From the NCBI GenBank assembly GCA_965279735.1, contig OZ257260.1:1426001-1490000 (forward strand): DNA of 64,000 nt, given 5' to 3'. Under the pieces are notes generated by a model. It ran no database searches and was not told the DNA's origin. It saw only the letters and a list, made by a program, of their open reading frames with translations. This DNA comes from CAIUGU01 sp965279735. Lineage in GTDB: Bacteria > Pseudomonadota > Gammaproteobacteria > Steroidobacterales > Steroidobacteraceae. Shown here piece after piece: positions 53,313 through 61,991 of the stretch. A program made the position numbers and the translations under genes. The number at the start of each line of letters is the position of its first letter. Within the stretch, counting starts at the first letter, position 1.

Positions 53313-54380
53313 CTACGGAGCCGCAGCCGGCGCGACTGCTGCGTCCGCTGCTACAGGCGGAGGTGTGGCGCGACGACCGGCAAGTTCCGGATAGTCTCCC
53401 AGCATGCTTACGCCCAGCAGGGGCTTGTTCGCACCCTGATGGCACGTCGCGCAATTCACCTTGCCCACATCGCCGAGCGGCCCAAGTCGGGTGGCCGGGA
53501 ACCTTGCAGTCAACGGCTCTATGTAAGTGCCGTTCAGGTTCCTGACCATCCGGATACCGTGCCATGCAGTGGCTCGCTGCGGGGTACTGCCATCCCACTC
53601 CGCGAAGGAGCGGCTGTTGTGGCAGAACGTGCAGTTCTGTCCCAGCGCCTGCGACATATGCATCATGAGGCCATAAGTCTGTTCGGCCTGCTGCGTTGAG
53701 CTGTGAGAGGCCTCTCCCACTGGCAACGCAGTGGTCGAGACCACCCGGATCGCGTGAGGTGCCTCAAGGAAGGTCGAGAACGGATCGACCGGCAGTGCGG
53801 CCATCGCAACCACCTTCGAGGGACTGTTCTGTCCTGCCTTGTTGCCCGCTGTCAGTGACGCATGCGCGGGTCCCGGATCCTTGAACCAGATGTTCTCGGG
53901 AACGGACTTGCCGCGATGGCACGTATAGCAGGTTACGCCCGTGGCGCCGACGTGGTTCTGCCAGTTCGAGTTGATGTCGCGAACCATCTGCAACATGCGC
54001 CGTGCGACAACCTTGGTGTACAGGTCGTCGTTCGCAAGATCGGCTCCGCCGTGACAGTAGGCGCAGCTCTGATCGGGCGGCGCCACCCACTGCGTGATGG
54101 CCAGCATCACTCGCGTGAATTCCGCCACGTTGAGGTCACCGAGCACCTGGACGTTCTGATAGACGGTTCCTGCGAGCGGCCCTTCTGCCGGCGCCGCAGG
54201 CAACGCAGGCGGCACCTGGTTGAGGCTCACCAGCTTCTCGATGCGATCGGGATTGTGGACCTGCTCCATCCCCGTACCGCGATAGCCAATCTGCTGGGTA
54301 GCCACGGGTGGCGGCTCGCACGCCGCGAGCAGCACGCCGAGTACGGGAACGATCACCGCAAAGCGGACGGGAAACCTCAT
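53313..54380 (-). CDS. pufC: Reaction centre tetraheme cytochrome c subunit
   Basis: 355 residues. Lipoprotein signal with LLAAC (Cys21). Four heme-binding motifs: CAYCH (106-110), CYTCH (151-155), CTFCH (250-254) and CATCH (310-314). It sits on the periplasmic face of the reaction centre and re-reduces the special pair, probably fed by HiPIP or cytochrome c. Overlaps pufM by 4 bases. Confidence 0.97.
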   Translation of the reverse strand: MRFPVRFAVIVPVLGVLLAACEPPPVATQQIGYRGTGMEQVHNPDRIEKLVSLNQVPPALPAAPAEGPLAGTVYQNVQVLGDLNVAEFTRVMLAITQWVAPPDQSCAYCHGGADLANDDLYTKVVARRMLQMVRDINSNWQNHVGATGVTCYTCHRGKSVPENIWFKDPGPAHASLTAGNKAGQNSPSKVVAMAALPVDPFSTFLEAPHAIRVVSTTALPVGEASHSSTQQAEQTYGLMMHMSQALGQNCTFCHNSRSFAEWDGSTPQRATAWHGIRMVRNLNGTYIEPLTARFPATRLGPLGDVGKVNCATCHQGANKPLLGVSMLGDYPELAGRRATPPPVAADAAVAPAAAP

Positions 54381-55354
54381 GGCAGCGCTCCGGGTAACGA
54401 GGCCGGATCGACCACCGGCGGGAAAACCTGGGGATAGGACGGCGCCATGCCGTGCTTCACTGCCCACAGGAACCAGTTGTCCACGACGGTGCCGGTGAGC
54501 AGGATGCCGATGCCGCCCACGAGCGGACACAACACGGCAAACCACCACGCCCAGCGGTGGATGGACTCCACCGTTGCGTTGAAACCCATGGTCCAGCGCC
54601 AGAACAAGGCTGCGCGTTCGCTTGCTGTGCCGCGGTCCACGATCTGCTCGACTTCGCGATCGCCGCCGAACCGGCTGACTGCGAGGATCGTCGCTCCATG
54701 CATCGCGAAGAGCAGCGCCGAGCCGTAGAGGAAGGCGATCGAGAGCATGTGGAACGGGTTGTAGAACAGGTTCCCGTAGCGGATGGAGAACGCCGCCGTC
54801 CAGTCGAGATGCGGGAAGATGCCGAAAGGTACAGCCTCGCTGAAGCTCCCCATCAGTACGGGGCGGATGAAGCCCAGCACCAGCATCAACCAGATGGCTG
54901 AAGCAAAAGCCCACGCGACATGCGTCCCCATGCCAAGCGCCTTAGCCCGGCGATACATCCGCACCCACCAGAGCAATACCGAGGACGTCATAAAGAAACC
55001 GGCCATCTGCCACCAACCGCCTTCGTTGAGAGGCGCGAAGCCGAGGCCGGTGCCGGGCGGGGGCGGTTCAAGCGCCAGCCACGGTAACTGTCGCAGGAAC
55101 TGGACCGGATCCCAGTTCACTGAGGCCCACATGTTGAGCCCGATGATCTCGATGGCGAGGAAGCCGCACAGTAGCGAGGCGATCCCGGTGAAGCCGAGAT
55201 AGATCGGCCCGATCTGTGCGTCCCCGATGCGCCCCAGCCAGTAACTGAAGCGGGGCTTGCCCTGTCGTACCCAGGAGCCCTGCGCGATGGGCACCCCGGC
55301 ATAAGCCGGTGAGCGAGCCTGCACGCGTGTAAAGATATTCTGGTATTCAGCCAT
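54377..55354 (-). CDS. pufM: Reaction centre M subunit
   Basis: 325 residues, five spans. Ligands align with the classical numbering: His182, His202 (special pair), His219, His266 and Glu234 (non-heme iron). The quinone and pheophytin pockets look intact (FYNPFHMLSIAF, FAMHGATILAVSRFGGDREVEQI). Preceded by pufL with a 40-base gap. Confidence 0.98.
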   Translation of the reverse strand: MAEYQNIFTRVQARSPAYAGVPIAQGSWVRQGKPRFSYWLGRIGDAQIGPIYLGFTGIASLLCGFLAIEIIGLNMWASVNWDPVQFLRQLPWLALEPPPPGTGLGFAPLNEGGWWQMAGFFMTSSVLLWWVRMYRRAKALGMGTHVAWAFASAIWLMLVLGFIRPVLMGSFSEAVPFGIFPHLDWTAAFSIRYGNLFYNPFHMLSIAFLYGSALLFAMHGATILAVSRFGGDREVEQIVDRGTASERAALFWRWTMGFNATVESIHRWAWWFAVLCPLVGGIGILLTGTVVDNWFLWAVKHGMAPSYPQVFPPVVDPASLPGALP

Positions 55355-55394
55355 GTTGTTTTCCCCGGCTCCGCGTTGCCCTAAGCCCTAATCC

Positions 55395-56219
55395 CTAACT
55401 CCAGACCGGCAGGTCAAGCCACCAGGTCCACCACTCCGGCCAGCCGCGCGTCCAGAACGGACCGCTGATCACGATGCACACCGCGCTCCAGAAGGCCGCG
55501 CTCAGTGCGAGAAACAGACCCAGCCGATGAATGCCCAGCGTGCCGATCGAGTAACCGATCGTGTCGCGAAAGAACGTGTTCTCGTGTTCCGCCGTCTTGA
55601 CCGGCTCACCCGGCTGCGGATTCGTTGCAGACAGGATGGCGCCACCGTGCAGCGACAGCGCGAACGTCGTGGCGAAGAAGAAACTCACCGCCAGCATGTG
55701 CGCCGGGTTGTAGTGGAAGTGGAGATACTGGTAGCCCGTATTCGACACCCAGTCGAGATGACTCAGGATGCCGTAGGGAAAGCCGTGACCCCATGCGCCC
55801 ATCAACAGCGGCCGGATCACGACCAGCGTGAAGTAGGCGAGGATCGCGACGCTGAAGGCAAACGGGACGTGATACCCGATGCCGAGCTTGCGGCAGATCT
55901 CGTATTCGCGAAGTGCCCAGGACACGAAGGATCCGAGCGCGCAGATCGTGACCAGCTGCCACAGCCCGCCTTTGGCGAGCGGGGCCAGGGCCAGTCCGTA
56001 ACTCAAGTCGGGTGGCGCGATGTTGATCTGCCACAGGTTCCATGTGGGCCCGAGCGCGGCACCCCACGCCAGAAGCGCAGTGCCCAGCACGGCGAAGAAG
56101 ATCGTCGTGACACCGAAGAACCCCACGTAGAAGGGCCCGACCCAGAAGTCGAACAGGTCGCCTCCCACCAGCGTGCCCCCGCGTACGCGGTATTTTTTTT
56201 CAAAGCTCAGCATCGCCAT
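55395..56219 (-). CDS. pufL: Reaction centre L subunit
   Basis: 274 residues, five spans. Histidines at 154, 169, 174, 191 and 231 correspond to the accessory-chlorophyll, special-pair and iron ligands of the family (numbering with Met). N-terminus MAMLSFEKKYRVRGGTLVGGD. An A8 run spans codons 7-9. RBS GAGGG precedes the ATG. Confidence 0.98.
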   Translation of the reverse strand: MAMLSFEKKYRVRGGTLVGGDLFDFWVGPFYVGFFGVTTIFFAVLGTALLAWGAALGPTWNLWQINIAPPDLSYGLALAPLAKGGLWQLVTICALGSFVSWALREYEICRKLGIGYHVPFAFSVAILAYFTLVVIRPLLMGAWGHGFPYGILSHLDWVSNTGYQYLHFHYNPAHMLAVSFFFATTFALSLHGGAILSATNPQPGEPVKTAEHENTFFRDTIGYSIGTLGIHRLGLFLALSAAFWSAVCIVISGPFWTRGWPEWWTWWLDLPVWS

Positions 56220-56273
56220 GATGAATCCCTCGTGCCCGATACTTCCTGAGTGATCGCGACAAACCCTTCAGTC

Positions 56274-56321
56274 GGACAGCGGACGGACACGGCAATACTG
56301 TCCAGTGTGCGTCCGCTGTCC
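56274..56321 (-). promoter_or_regulatory. pufA-pufL intercistronic hairpin
   Basis: Arms of 17 bp (56274-56290 and 56305-56321) pair with one mismatch around a 14-base loop, immediately after the pufA stop. Hairpins at this site protect the pufBA message from 3' decay and make LH1 more abundant than L/M in purple bacteria; here the same function is inferred from position. Confidence 0.85.
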
Positions 56322-56334
56322 ATCGCCTCTTGCG

Positions 56335-56535
56335 TCAGTTCAGCGACGCAACCCTTTCCGGAGTCGGGGCGATCTCGTGCACTGCCGCGGCGGGCGATGC
56401 ACTGGATCCCTCTATCCAGTTGAACTTGTTGGTGCTGAGCAGGATGAAATGAATCAGCAATGCGAGCACGAACAGGAACGTGAACAGGGCAATCAATACT
56501 CTGCGTGGATCGAATAGCAGCCAGATACGCCACAT
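56335..56535 (-). CDS. pufA: LH1 alpha polypeptide
   Basis: 66 residues. MWRIWLLFDPRRVLIALFTF, then His29 in ALLIHFILLST as the bacteriochlorophyll ligand, and an Ala/Pro-rich periplasmic tail. RBS GGAG before the ATG. Follows pufB after 50 bases. Confidence 0.97.
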   Translation of the reverse strand: MWRIWLLFDPRRVLIALFTFLFVLALLIHFILLSTNKFNWIEGSSASPAAAVHEIAPTPERVASLN

Positions 56536-56585
56536 TTTCCAGTCTCCTTATCTATGGCAGTGATGCGGAATGACCTTGCGACAGG

Positions 56586-56735
56586 TCAAAGCCACGGGCG
56601 CCACTGCCACACCAGGAAGTGGGCAACGATGGCAATCAATGTGAACACGATGAAGCTCGTCACGAAGATCCCGTGAAACTCCTTCGCCTCGTGTTCGGTC
56701 AGGCCCGACAGCGAGCCTCGTCTCTCTTCAGCCAT
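56586..56735 (-). CDS. pufB: LH1 beta polypeptide
   Basis: 49 residues: MAEERRGSLSGLTEHEAKEF, then HGIFVTSFIVFTLIAIVAHF, with His39 as bacteriochlorophyll ligand and His21 conserved, ending LVWQWRPWL. ATG at 56733-56735 behind GGGAGG. It pairs with PufA to build the LH1 ring. Confidence 0.97.
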   Translation of the reverse strand: MAEERRGSLSGLTEHEAKEFHGIFVTSFIVFTLIAIVAHFLVWQWRPWL

Positions 56736-56937
56736 TTACATGACCTCCCAAACAGACCTTGCGGTCGTTACCGCGCATGTCCCGCGCGGCAGGGATCGTC
56801 ACGGCGGACCCGGCCACCGTCACGAACCTTGCACCCCGGCGCCTTGTGGGCACCGGGAAGTGACTCTTCCCTGCACAGCGTGCGATCCGCACGCGGCAGA
56901 CGTCGGCGCCTGATCTGGCACCATGTGATCAGCGGCA
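56736..56937 (-). other. bchZ-pufB intergenic region
   Basis: 202 bases holding the pufB ribosome site (GGGAGGTC) and no pufQ-like gene. A small stem CGTGCG/CGCACG lies near 56879-56893. No TGT-N12-ACA element was found; a puf promoter may lie inside bchZ as in other purple bacteria. Confidence 0.5.
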
Positions 56938-58386
56938 TCACGGCGTTCCCACCCGTCCGCCCGGCACTGCCTGGCGCACGCGATCGGCATCCACTTCGCC
57001 TGCACCTGCCCGCCGCGCTGCGCGCTCGGCGTCATCCCGCAACCGTTTCGCAGCCGATATCCGCACGAGCACCGGCTGCGATTCGACATAGATGTCGAAC
57101 GTCTCTTTTGCCGCGTCGCTCCACGAAAGCTCCTGGTGCTGCCTGGCCGGCGTGGGGTCGACCTTGTCGAGCTCGCTTCCCAAAGGCAGGATGTGGAAGA
57201 GCGCGTCGAAGAGCGCGTTGCAAACTTCCTGCACAAGGTAGGTCGCGCCGCTGTAGCCCATGAACGGCGTGCCGGTATGACGACGGATGATCGCTCCGGG
57301 AAACGATGCCGGGATGTACATGCAGCGCGCGCCGCTCTCTGCCGCATACATGCGCTCGTTGTAGCTGCCGAACAGCACCAGCGGCGGCTTGGTGCGGATC
57401 GCCTCGCGAACCGCTTCGTTGTCGGGTTTGACTCCGGCCTTGCGCGAGAATGAGAACTGGCACGGCAGGCCCATTTCCGTTTCGAGAAAGTGGCGCACGC
57501 CGCGCGCATAGGTTTCGTTGGCGACGATGCCGAAACTGGCCGTACCGAAGAAATCCTGCGTGACGGAGCGCCAGAGATCCCACAGCGGCTTGATCGTCGT
57601 GTGCTTTTCCCGCTCGATGAAGGGCTCGGGATCGATATCGAGCAGCTCACCGAGTTTGCGCAGGAACTTCGTCGTGCTGTGCAGGCCGATCGGCGCCTGC
57701 AGGTAGGGTCTTTCCAGCGTCTCGCAGAGAAGCCGGCCGAACTCGCGGTACATGCAGATATTCGCATCCGCATCGACGAGCCGGGTAACGTCTGTCAGGT
57801 GGCTGCCGAGCGGGAAGGCGAGATTCACTTCCGCGCCGATGCCTTCGACCAAGCGGCGGATCTCCGCGAGGTCCGAAGCCGTGTTGAAGTGGCCGTAGAT
57901 CGGACCAATGATGTTGACCCTGGGCTTCTCGCCTGCAGCCCGCGGCTTGCGCTCGGGAATCCGCTTCTTGCCGTATTGCGTCCACAGCCAGCACATGGCG
58001 CGGTTCGCACTCTGCCATTGATCTTCGTCAATCGTCCGGGGCAGGAAGCGCTGGATGTTGGTACCGGCGGGCGTCACTCCACCACCGATCATTTCCGCGA
58101 TCGATCCTGTCACCACGACACAGGGACTGTCCGGGTCGAGGGTACGATGCGCGCGTTTCATCGCGCCCTCCGTACCGTGCTGGCCGAGCTCTTCTTCGGA
58201 GATGCCGGTGACCACGATCGGCAGTTCATGCGGCGGCAACGCATCCGTGTAATGCAGCACGGAGGTGACCGGGAGATTCTCGCATCCGACGGGACCATCG
58301 ATGATGACCTGCAGACCCTTGATCGCGGTGAACACGTACACCGCACCCCAGTAGCCCCCTGCCCGGTCATGATCGATGACGAGCAT
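56938..58386 (-). CDS. bchZ: Chlorophyllide a reductase subunit Z
   Basis: 482 residues. MLVIDHDRAGGYWGAVYVFTAIKGLQVIIDGPVGCENLPVTSVLHYTDALPPHE pattern is BchZ-specific; nitrogenase-like. With BchX and BchY reduces ring B of chlorophyllide a to the bacteriochlorin. Overlaps bchY by one base. The final 30 residues are Arg/Ala-rich and unlikely to be conserved. Confidence 0.96.
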   Translation of the reverse strand: MLVIDHDRAGGYWGAVYVFTAIKGLQVIIDGPVGCENLPVTSVLHYTDALPPHELPIVVTGISEEELGQHGTEGAMKRAHRTLDPDSPCVVVTGSIAEMIGGGVTPAGTNIQRFLPRTIDEDQWQSANRAMCWLWTQYGKKRIPERKPRAAGEKPRVNIIGPIYGHFNTASDLAEIRRLVEGIGAEVNLAFPLGSHLTDVTRLVDADANICMYREFGRLLCETLERPYLQAPIGLHSTTKFLRKLGELLDIDPEPFIEREKHTTIKPLWDLWRSVTQDFFGTASFGIVANETYARGVRHFLETEMGLPCQFSFSRKAGVKPDNEAVREAIRTKPPLVLFGSYNERMYAAESGARCMYIPASFPGAIIRRHTGTPFMGYSGATYLVQEVCNALFDALFHILPLGSELDKVDPTPARQHQELSWSDAAKETFDIYVESQPVLVRISAAKRLRDDAERAARRAGAGEVDADRVRQAVPGGRVGTP

Positions 58387-59915
58387 CAGATCATCTCCTC
58401 GGCTTTGCGCTTCGCATTCTGCTTCGCCAGCGAACGGCGATACTGCTCGCGGTACTCGGAGCGATCCTTCGGTACGTCCTCCCAGATTCCCGCCGCGTCG
58501 CCGGCTCCCACGCCGGCAAAGAACTTCTCGAACTCGTCGAACCGCGCCTTGTTGCCGAGCGCAGCGTTGACGACCTGGGCGAGAGAGCCCGCACCCGCCG
58601 GCCCCATCAGCGGGCGGGCCGAAATCAGGTTCGTGAAATAGAGAGCGGGAATGGCGCGCTGCTTCGCGTACTGGACGACAGGCGTCGTCCCGATCGCGAG
58701 CTCGGGTTCGAATTCGCCAATCGCAGCGATATCCTGTTCAAGCGATGCCCGGTACTGCACGCGAACGCCGCGGGATTCGAGCCACTCGCGATCCGGATCC
58801 GACCATACGGTTCGCGGGCAGGCCGTGCCTACGTAACGCACGTCGGCACCGCTCTCGATCAGCAGCCGGCCCACCAGTAATTCCGACCCTTCGTATCCAG
58901 ACAGCGTGATCCGCCCCTTGATGGGCGAACCCGCCAATGCACCCGCGATGGCTGGCAACCACTTGTCCTTGGCAGCACCGACTTTCGCGGGTGCAATCCC
59001 GCAGGCGGCGCCAATTGCATCGAGCCAAGCCGCCGTGCCGTCGTAGCCAACCGGTGCCGAGCCGACGATGCGTCGACCCGCCGCTTCGAACTCGCGGAAC
59101 GAAGCCGTGTAGAAGGGATGGATCGCCGCGACCACCGCGCAATCAAGCGCCGCATAAAGTTCACGCCACTCGCGCGTAGGCACCACGGGACCGGCCGCCA
59201 GGCCGAGAGGCTCAAGCAGCATGCCGATGCCTACCGGATCAGCAGGAAACATCTCGCCCACCAGCGTGACTGTCGGCTTGCCGCTGACACCTGCACGCGG
59301 CGCCTGCACGGGGCCCTGCTCGGCCTCGGTGCGTGCGTACTTGAGCATGGCCCCCGCGAGCACATCCTTGGCTTCCGCGTGGGTGGGAATGCCGAAGCCT
59401 GGAACGTCGATGCCGATGATGCGAACGCCGTTGATCTGCTTCGGCAGGAGTCGCAAGGGCACGCCGGAAGCCGTCGGCACACACAGGTTGGTGATGACGA
59501 TGGCATCGTACTTGTCCGGATCGGCCATCGCGAAGACGGCCTCGCGGATGTCTTCGAACAGCTTGCCGGTGACCAGCGTTTCCGAATTGAACGGGACGTA
59601 ACCGACGCTGCGCCGGGCACCATAGAAATGCGAAGTGAATGTCAGGCCGTACACGCAACAGGCCGAACCTGAAAGAATCGTCGCGGTGCGCCGCATGCGC
59701 AAGCCCACGCGCAGAGAGCCGAAAGCAGGACACATGCTCTGTGGCTGGTCGTGAGGTCCGACCGGATAGTCCGCCGCATACTGATCGAGCACATCGCTTT
59801 TTCCGGCAGCTGCCGCGGCACGCCGCATCTCGTCGCGACCCGCATGGCAGCCTTTACCGGTGTCGACCGGTGGCGCCGCTTCTGTCATCGCCGGATTGAA
59901 GGTGTCGAGGTTCAT
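58386..59915 (-). CDS. bchY: Chlorophyllide a reductase subunit Y
   Basis: 509 residues from the ATG at 59913-59915 (TGATG junction with bchX). Cluster-region cysteines in QSMCPAFGSLRVGLRMRRTATILSGSACCVYGLTF-type segment and NLCVPTASGVPL; nitrogenase-like alpha subunit. An upstream open extension into bchX is not used. Confidence 0.96.
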   Translation of the reverse strand: MNLDTFNPAMTEAAPPVDTGKGCHAGRDEMRRAAAAAGKSDVLDQYAADYPVGPHDQPQSMCPAFGSLRVGLRMRRTATILSGSACCVYGLTFTSHFYGARRSVGYVPFNSETLVTGKLFEDIREAVFAMADPDKYDAIVITNLCVPTASGVPLRLLPKQINGVRIIGIDVPGFGIPTHAEAKDVLAGAMLKYARTEAEQGPVQAPRAGVSGKPTVTLVGEMFPADPVGIGMLLEPLGLAAGPVVPTREWRELYAALDCAVVAAIHPFYTASFREFEAAGRRIVGSAPVGYDGTAAWLDAIGAACGIAPAKVGAAKDKWLPAIAGALAGSPIKGRITLSGYEGSELLVGRLLIESGADVRYVGTACPRTVWSDPDREWLESRGVRVQYRASLEQDIAAIGEFEPELAIGTTPVVQYAKQRAIPALYFTNLISARPLMGPAGAGSLAQVVNAALGNKARFDEFEKFFAGVGAGDAAGIWEDVPKDRSEYREQYRRSLAKQNAKRKAEEMI

Positions 59916-60931
59916 CAGACGGCGTCGTAGACGACTTCGAGTGTGGCTTTCTCGAGATTGCTCTTGCCGCACATGTCTGCCAGCGAGGCAGGTTCGAGCT
60001 TGACGCCCCGCCCTACGGCTTCGCCCTTGAAGAGACCGAGTAGTCCATCCTGCTGCAAAGGCTTCGGACGGACTGGCGGTGCATCTGCAACGTTCTGGGC
60101 GAGTTCCTCGAAGACCGGAGCCCAGATGTCGCCGGGACGACCGATGATTTCGTAGTTGGCGCTCTTGCGGCGGATGTCGTCGTTCGCGGGAATCGCTGCG
60201 AGCACCGGAATCCCGACCGCAGTGGCGAATGCCTGGGCCTCGCCCGTCCCGTCATCCTTGTTGATGACCATACCGGCGACACCGACGTTGCCCCCGAGAT
60301 TCCGGAAGTAGTCGACGGCAGAGCAAACGTTGTTTGCGACGTAGAGTGACTGGAGATCGTTCGAAGCGACGACAATCACTTTCTGGCACATGTCGCGCGC
60401 GATCGGCAGCCCGAATCCTCCGCAGACGACATCGCCGAGGAAGTCGAGCAGGACGTAGTCGAAGCCCCACTCATGAAAGCCGAGTTTTTCCAGCAGCTCG
60501 AAACCGTGGATGATCCCGCGTCCGCCGCAGCCGCGACCGACTTCGGGACCGCCCAGCTCCATCGCGAATACGCCATCCCGCTTGAAACAGACATCGCCGA
60601 TGGCGACCTGCTCACCGGCATGCTTTTTCTTCGCCGAGGTTTCGATAATGGTCGGGCAGGCGCGTCCACCGAAGAGGAGCGACGTCGTATCGCTCTTCGG
60701 GTCGCAGCCGATCAGCAGCACCTTCTTGCCCTGCTGGGCCATCATGTAGGAGAGGTTGGCAAGCGTGAAACTCTTGCCGATGCCGCCCTTGCCGTAGATC
60801 GCGATGACTTGCGTCGCCTTCGTTGCGGTGCCCGAAGCAACCGGATCGGGTTCCTGGGCCGCTTCGGCACGCAGCTGGTTGATACGGGCCTGCTCCTGCA
60901 GCAATGCCATCGAACTAGCCGCTGTGCTCAT
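59915..60931 (-). CDS. bchX: Chlorophyllide a reductase iron protein X
   Basis: 338 residues from the ATG at 60929-60931, overlapping bchC by 4 bases. NifH-like: P-loop YGKGGIGKSFTLANLS near residue 47-62, cluster cysteines in GRGCGGRG and VVCGGFGLP. Electron donor to BchYZ. Confidence 0.96.
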   Translation of the reverse strand: MSTAASSMALLQEQARINQLRAEAAQEPDPVASGTATKATQVIAIYGKGGIGKSFTLANLSYMMAQQGKKVLLIGCDPKSDTTSLLFGGRACPTIIETSAKKKHAGEQVAIGDVCFKRDGVFAMELGGPEVGRGCGGRGIIHGFELLEKLGFHEWGFDYVLLDFLGDVVCGGFGLPIARDMCQKVIVVASNDLQSLYVANNVCSAVDYFRNLGGNVGVAGMVINKDDGTGEAQAFATAVGIPVLAAIPANDDIRRKSANYEIIGRPGDIWAPVFEELAQNVADAPPVRPKPLQQDGLLGLFKGEAVGRGVKLEPASLADMCGKSNLEKATLEVVYDAV

Positions 60932-61893
60932 GCGCAGGCTCTCCAGTCGAGAATCATTTTCAGACACGAGGGATCGTTGAAGGCCGTGCGATAGGCGCCG
61001 GATGCATCGGCCGCGGCTTCACGATGAGTGATGAGACCCTTGAGATCGAGCCGTCCGGCTTCCACGAGGTTCTTGACCGCCCACAGATCCTTCTCGCGCC
61101 ATTCGGCTGCAATACGGAGCCGGGCTTCGCGCATGAATGCAGGTGGAAATGCAAACGCCAGTGGTTCGCTGTAGAAGCCGGCAAGAACGATTTCGCCGCC
61201 TGGTGCAAGGCGTGCGATGAGCGTATCGAGAATCTGGCTGTCGCCACTGACATCGCAGATGCAGCGGTAGTCACGTCGTTCATCGGTGTCGGGATTCACC
61301 ACGCGATAGCCGTTCGCGCCGTCGACCCGTGCAGGATTGCGTTCCCACACGACCGGTTCGCCACCCGCAAGCACGGCGAGCCGCGCCAGCAGTCGACCGA
61401 GCACTCCATGACCGATGATGAGATCAGGTTGCGTCGCACCCGACGCAGCAGTGACGTGATAGGCAGTGGCTGCCAGGGCCAGCAGAACACCCTCCTCGCC
61501 CAGATGATCGTCGAGCGGGACAACGCGCAAGCCGGGAACAACCACCCGCTGCGCCGCGCCGCCGAACAAACCGCGCACATCACCGAAACAGCGCGAGCCG
61601 GGAACAAACACGCGCTCGCCTATGCTTCGTCCGGAACCAGGACCGACGCTGCTGATGCGTCCAACGGATTCGTAACCGGGAACAAGCGGATAGCCAAGGC
61701 CGGGAAAAGCGGGCATGCGCCCTGCCCAGAGCAATCGCTCCGTGCCGGTGCTGATGCCGCTCCATTCCATTTCGACGACTACATCGGCATCGCCCGGCGC
61801 ATCCAGCTCGAGGCGGCGAAGTTCCAGCTGTTCCGGTTCCCGCAGTACGACTGCGAGCGCATGGAGAAGCGGCGGCGAATCCGGCGGATTCAT
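60928..61893 (-). CDS. bchC: Bacteriochlorophyllide a dehydrogenase
   Basis: 321 residues from the ATG at 61891-61893. MDR-like fold with VVEMEWSGISTGTERLLWAGRMP and GLGYPLVPGYESVGRI; oxidises the 3-hydroxyethyl group to 3-acetyl. A longer frame to 61992 would put the start inside the promoter and is rejected. Confidence 0.95.
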   Translation of the reverse strand: MNPPDSPPLLHALAVVLREPEQLELRRLELDAPGDADVVVEMEWSGISTGTERLLWAGRMPAFPGLGYPLVPGYESVGRISSVGPGSGRSIGERVFVPGSRCFGDVRGLFGGAAQRVVVPGLRVVPLDDHLGEEGVLLALAATAYHVTAASGATQPDLIIGHGVLGRLLARLAVLAGGEPVVWERNPARVDGANGYRVVNPDTDERRDYRCICDVSGDSQILDTLIARLAPGGEIVLAGFYSEPLAFAFPPAFMREARLRIAAEWREKDLWAVKNLVEAGRLDLKGLITHREAAADASGAYRTAFNDPSCLKMILDWRACA

Positions 61894-61947
61894 TGGGTCG
61901 TGCGGAACCTTGTTGATCGGTCTTCGAGCGGGCGTCACGTCACCGGG

Positions 61948-61991
61948 TGTAAAGATACTATTACCATTCATCATGTCAAGTTTGATTAACA
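61948..61991 (-). promoter_or_regulatory. bchC promoter with two PpsR/CrtJ operators 8 bp apart
   Basis: TGTCAAGTTTGATTAACA (61974-61991) is a perfect TGT-N12-ACA; 61948-61965 is TGT-N12-ACC; the gap is exactly 8 bp, as reported for cooperative CrtJ binding at Rhodobacter bchC. On the minus strand the first contains TTGACA (61979-61974) and the second TATCTT (61957-61952), a 16-bp spacer, so both boxes are covered. The element overlaps the 3' end of crtF. Confidence 0.88.

Noticed and set aside
56736..56937. A pufQ gene before pufB
   Set aside because: No frame of suitable length or membrane pattern is present in the 202-base gap; pufQ is mainly alphaproteobacterial.
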